A stretch of 13,007 bases of DNA, taken from positions 1-13,007 of the forward strand of contig UQVI01000032.1 in assembly GCA_900544515.1 (NCBI GenBank). The letters are read 5' to 3'. The first letter of the stretch is position 1; each line of letters opens with the position of its first letter. Below, piece after piece: positions 11,578 through 13,007 of this stretch. The notes beneath the pieces were generated by a model. That model made no database searches. It was not told where the DNA came from and saw only the letters and a list, made by a program, of their open reading frames with translations. Position numbers and translations under genes: made by a program. This DNA is from an uncultured Oscillospiraceae bacterium. Lineage in GTDB: Bacteria > Bacillota > Clostridia > Oscillospirales > Acutalibacteraceae.

Positions 11578-12585
11578 TTATTTAACTGCCTCTTCAACTG
11601 CTACTGCACAAGCTACTGTAGCACCTACCATTGGGTTGTTACCCATACCGATGAGACCCATCATCTCAACGTGAGCAGGAACTGAAGATGAACCGGCGAA
11701 CTGTGCGTCACCGTGCATTCTGCCCATTGAGTCTGTAAGACCGTATGAAGCAGGACCTGCAGCCATATTATCAGGATGAAGTGTACGTCCTGTACCGCCG
11801 CCTGATGCAACTGAGAAATAAGTCTTGCCATTTTCAAGAGCCCACTTCTTATATGTGCCTGCAACAAGATGCTGGAAACGGGTTGGGTTAGTTGAGTTAC
11901 CTGTGATAGAAACGTCAACACCCTCATGCTTCATAATAGCAACACCTTCAAGAACGTCGTTTGCACCGTAGCACTTAACAGCAGCTCTTTCACCGTCTGA
12001 GAAAGCCTTTTCCTCTTCGATCTTAAGCTCGCCTGTATAGAAATCATAATCTGTCTTTACATAGGTAAAGCCGTTGATTCTTGAGATGATATAAGCAGCG
12101 TCCTTGCCAAGACCGTTAAGGATAACCTTAAGAGGCTCCTTACGTACCTTGTTAGCTGTTCTTGCGATACCGATTGCACCCTCAGCAGCAGCAAATGATT
12201 CGTGACCTGCAAGGAATGCAAAGCACTTTGTTTCCTCGCTGAGGAGCTTTGCGCCGAGATTACCGTGACCGAGACCAACGTTTCTCTGCTCAGCAACTGA
12301 ACCCGGAATACAGAATGCCTGAAGACCGATACCGATTGCAGCAGCAGCCTCTGAAGCAGTTTTAACGCCTGATTTGATTGCAACTGCAACACCGAGTGTA
12401 TATGCCCAGCTTGCATTTTCAAAAGCGATTGGCTGAACGCCCTTTACGATAGCGTCAACATCAATGCCCTTTGATAAACATAAATCTCTTGCTTCTTCAA
12501 GACTTGAAAGACCATATTCAGCAAGACACTTTTCAATTTTAGCAAGTCTTCTTTCCTTGCCTTCGAATTTTACATCGTTTGCCAT
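11578..12585 (-). CDS. GGGtGRT protein
   Basis: 335 residues, the usual full length for this family, which I recognise by the name-giving motif GGGTGRT (262-268) in SVASGGGTGRTLHPDN, plus GLGHGNLGAKLL (104-115) and FLAGHESFAAAEGAIGIARTANK (124-146). Biochemical role unknown. It is common in anaerobic Clostridia and Bacteroidetes, typically next to a NifU-like Fe-S scaffold gene, as here. Six Cys are visible (20, 36, 92, 121, 205, 326), not arranged as a ferredoxin motif. The ATG at 12585 has AAGGAGG 8 nt upstream, and only 18 nt separate it from the NifU-like gene, so the two form an operon ending at a strong terminator. The family assignment is sure; any Fe-S or redox role is inference from context. 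Confidence 0.95.
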   Translation of the reverse strand: MANDVKFEGKERRLAKIEKCLAEYGLSSLEEARDLCLSKGIDVDAIVKGVQPIAFENASWAYTLGVAVAIKSGVKTASEAAAAIGIGLQAFCIPGSVAEQRNVGLGHGNLGAKLLSEETKCFAFLAGHESFAAAEGAIGIARTANKVRKEPLKVILNGLGKDAAYIISRINGFTYVKTDYDFYTGELKIEEEKAFSDGERAAVKCYGANDVLEGVAIMKHEGVDVSITGNSTNPTRFQHLVAGTYKKWALENGKTYFSVASGGGTGRTLHPDNMAAGPASYGLTDSMGRMHGDAQFAGSSSVPAHVEMMGLIGMGNNPMVGATVACAVAVEEAVK

Positions 12586-12603
12586 TTTATTGTCCTCCTT
12601 ATC

Positions 12604-13007
12604 TTATTCTTCTCTTGGGTCGATATACTTTGCAGCATTAGCAAAGCGACCGTAATTACCGATATTTGCCTTATATGCCTCATCAGGAGTTTTTCCGTGA
12701 CGGATATCCTCAAGCATTTTACCAACCTTAACGAACTCGTAGCCGATAACCTCGCCCTCTTCGTCAAGAGCCATACGTGTAACATAGCCCTCAGCCATTT
12801 CCATATAACGAACGCCCTTAAGTTTTGTTGAGAACATTGTACCAACCTGTGAGCGAAGACCCTTACCGAGATCCTCAAGAGCAGCACCGACAACAAGACC
12901 GCCCTCAGAGAACGCAGACTGTGAACGACCGTAAGCAAGCTGCTTGAAGATTTCTCTCATAGCAACGTTGATAGCGTCACAAACAAGGTCAGTATTAAGA
13001 CACTCAA
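12604..13007 (-). CDS. NifU-like iron-sulfur cluster assembly scaffold protein, 5'-truncated
   Basis: The C-terminal 133 residues of a protein that runs off the window end; it is open from 13006, reading E-C-L-N-T-D-L-V-C-D-A-I. The pattern LNTDLVCDAIN..MRE.F...YGR.QSAFSE.GL.VGA.LEDLGKGLRSQVGTM and the end AAKYIDPR match the clostridial NifU-N-like protein found upstream of GGGtGRT genes. The missing N-terminus should carry the GCSGMTHSAAMAAEIL region with the cluster-binding Cys. An internal ATG at 12960 is not the true start. It precedes the GGGtGRT gene in the same operon. The name comes from homology to Fe-S scaffolds; whether this branch builds clusters is not shown by the sequence. Confidence 0.9.
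   Translation of the reverse strand, partial: ECLNTDLVCDAINVAMREIFKQLAYGRSQSAFSEGGLVVGAALEDLGKGLRSQVGTMFSTKLKGVRYMEMAEGYVTRMALDEEGEVIGYEFVKVGKMLEDIRHGKTPDEAYKANIGNYGRFANAAKYIDPREE

Noticed and set aside
12057..12422. 121-codon minus-strand frame (and the neighbouring one at 12570-12938) rich in Leu, Ser, Val and Arg
   Set aside because: Out-of-frame shadows of the GGGtGRT and NifU-like genes, with the biased composition such frames usually show.

Overview
The window looks like a contig-edge fragment of an anaerobic gut-type Firmicute, most likely of the Clostridia (Ruminococcus/Oscillospiraceae-like). This is judged from AT-rich intergenic DNA, strong AGGAGG ribosome binding sites, meso-diaminopimelate dehydrogenase, the clostridial GGGtGRT/NifU-like gene pair, and paralogous Gln/Asn/Tyr-rich membrane proteins of a type I associate with Ruminococcaceae. 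The taxonomy is inference, since no rRNA or marker tree is available. The first 47 bases are not genomic: they are an Illumina Nextera i7 adapter ending in the Tn5 mosaic end, so natural sequence starts at 48.

Layout. 48-2412 (minus): guaA (GMP synthase), with ddh 24 nt behind it and cut off by the contig edge. 2419-3310: a small regulatory zone with the guaA promoter, a possible free-standing ~90-nt RNA with its own consensus promoter and terminator, a decayed small HTH gene, an intact XRE-type HTH gene with a long palindrome upstream, and then (plus) a divergent SLOG-like protein. 3871-5151 (minus): purA. guaA and purA, the two exits from IMP to GMP and AMP, therefore lie within 1.5 kb of each other, each under its own promoter.

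5375-7161 (plus): a two-gene operon of a cytoplasmic GH28 pectin-type glycosidase and a SecB-like protein, closed by a strong terminator. 7233-9461 (minus): two paralogous membrane proteins with Q/N/Y-rich N-termini flank a polytopic membrane protein of unknown function; the second paralogue carries a DUF5067-like extracellular domain. A small XRE regulator is divergent from this group (9578, plus), with inverted repeats between them.

9818-10014 holds two hairpin-forming repeats. 10015-11431 (minus): an ECF sigma factor and a membrane anti-sigma-like protein, overlapping by 8 nt, behind a candidate self-recognised promoter. 11578-13007 (minus): a GGGtGRT-family protein preceded by a NifU-like Fe-S scaffold protein that runs off the window end.

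Most of the window is ordinary core and accessory metabolism. The parts most worth a second look are the orphan small RNA candidate, the GGGtGRT/NifU-like pair of unknown function, the SecB-like protein in a Gram-positive sugar operon, and the paralogous membrane-protein cluster with its divergent regulator. No tRNA, rRNA, CRISPR array, transposase or phage gene was seen.
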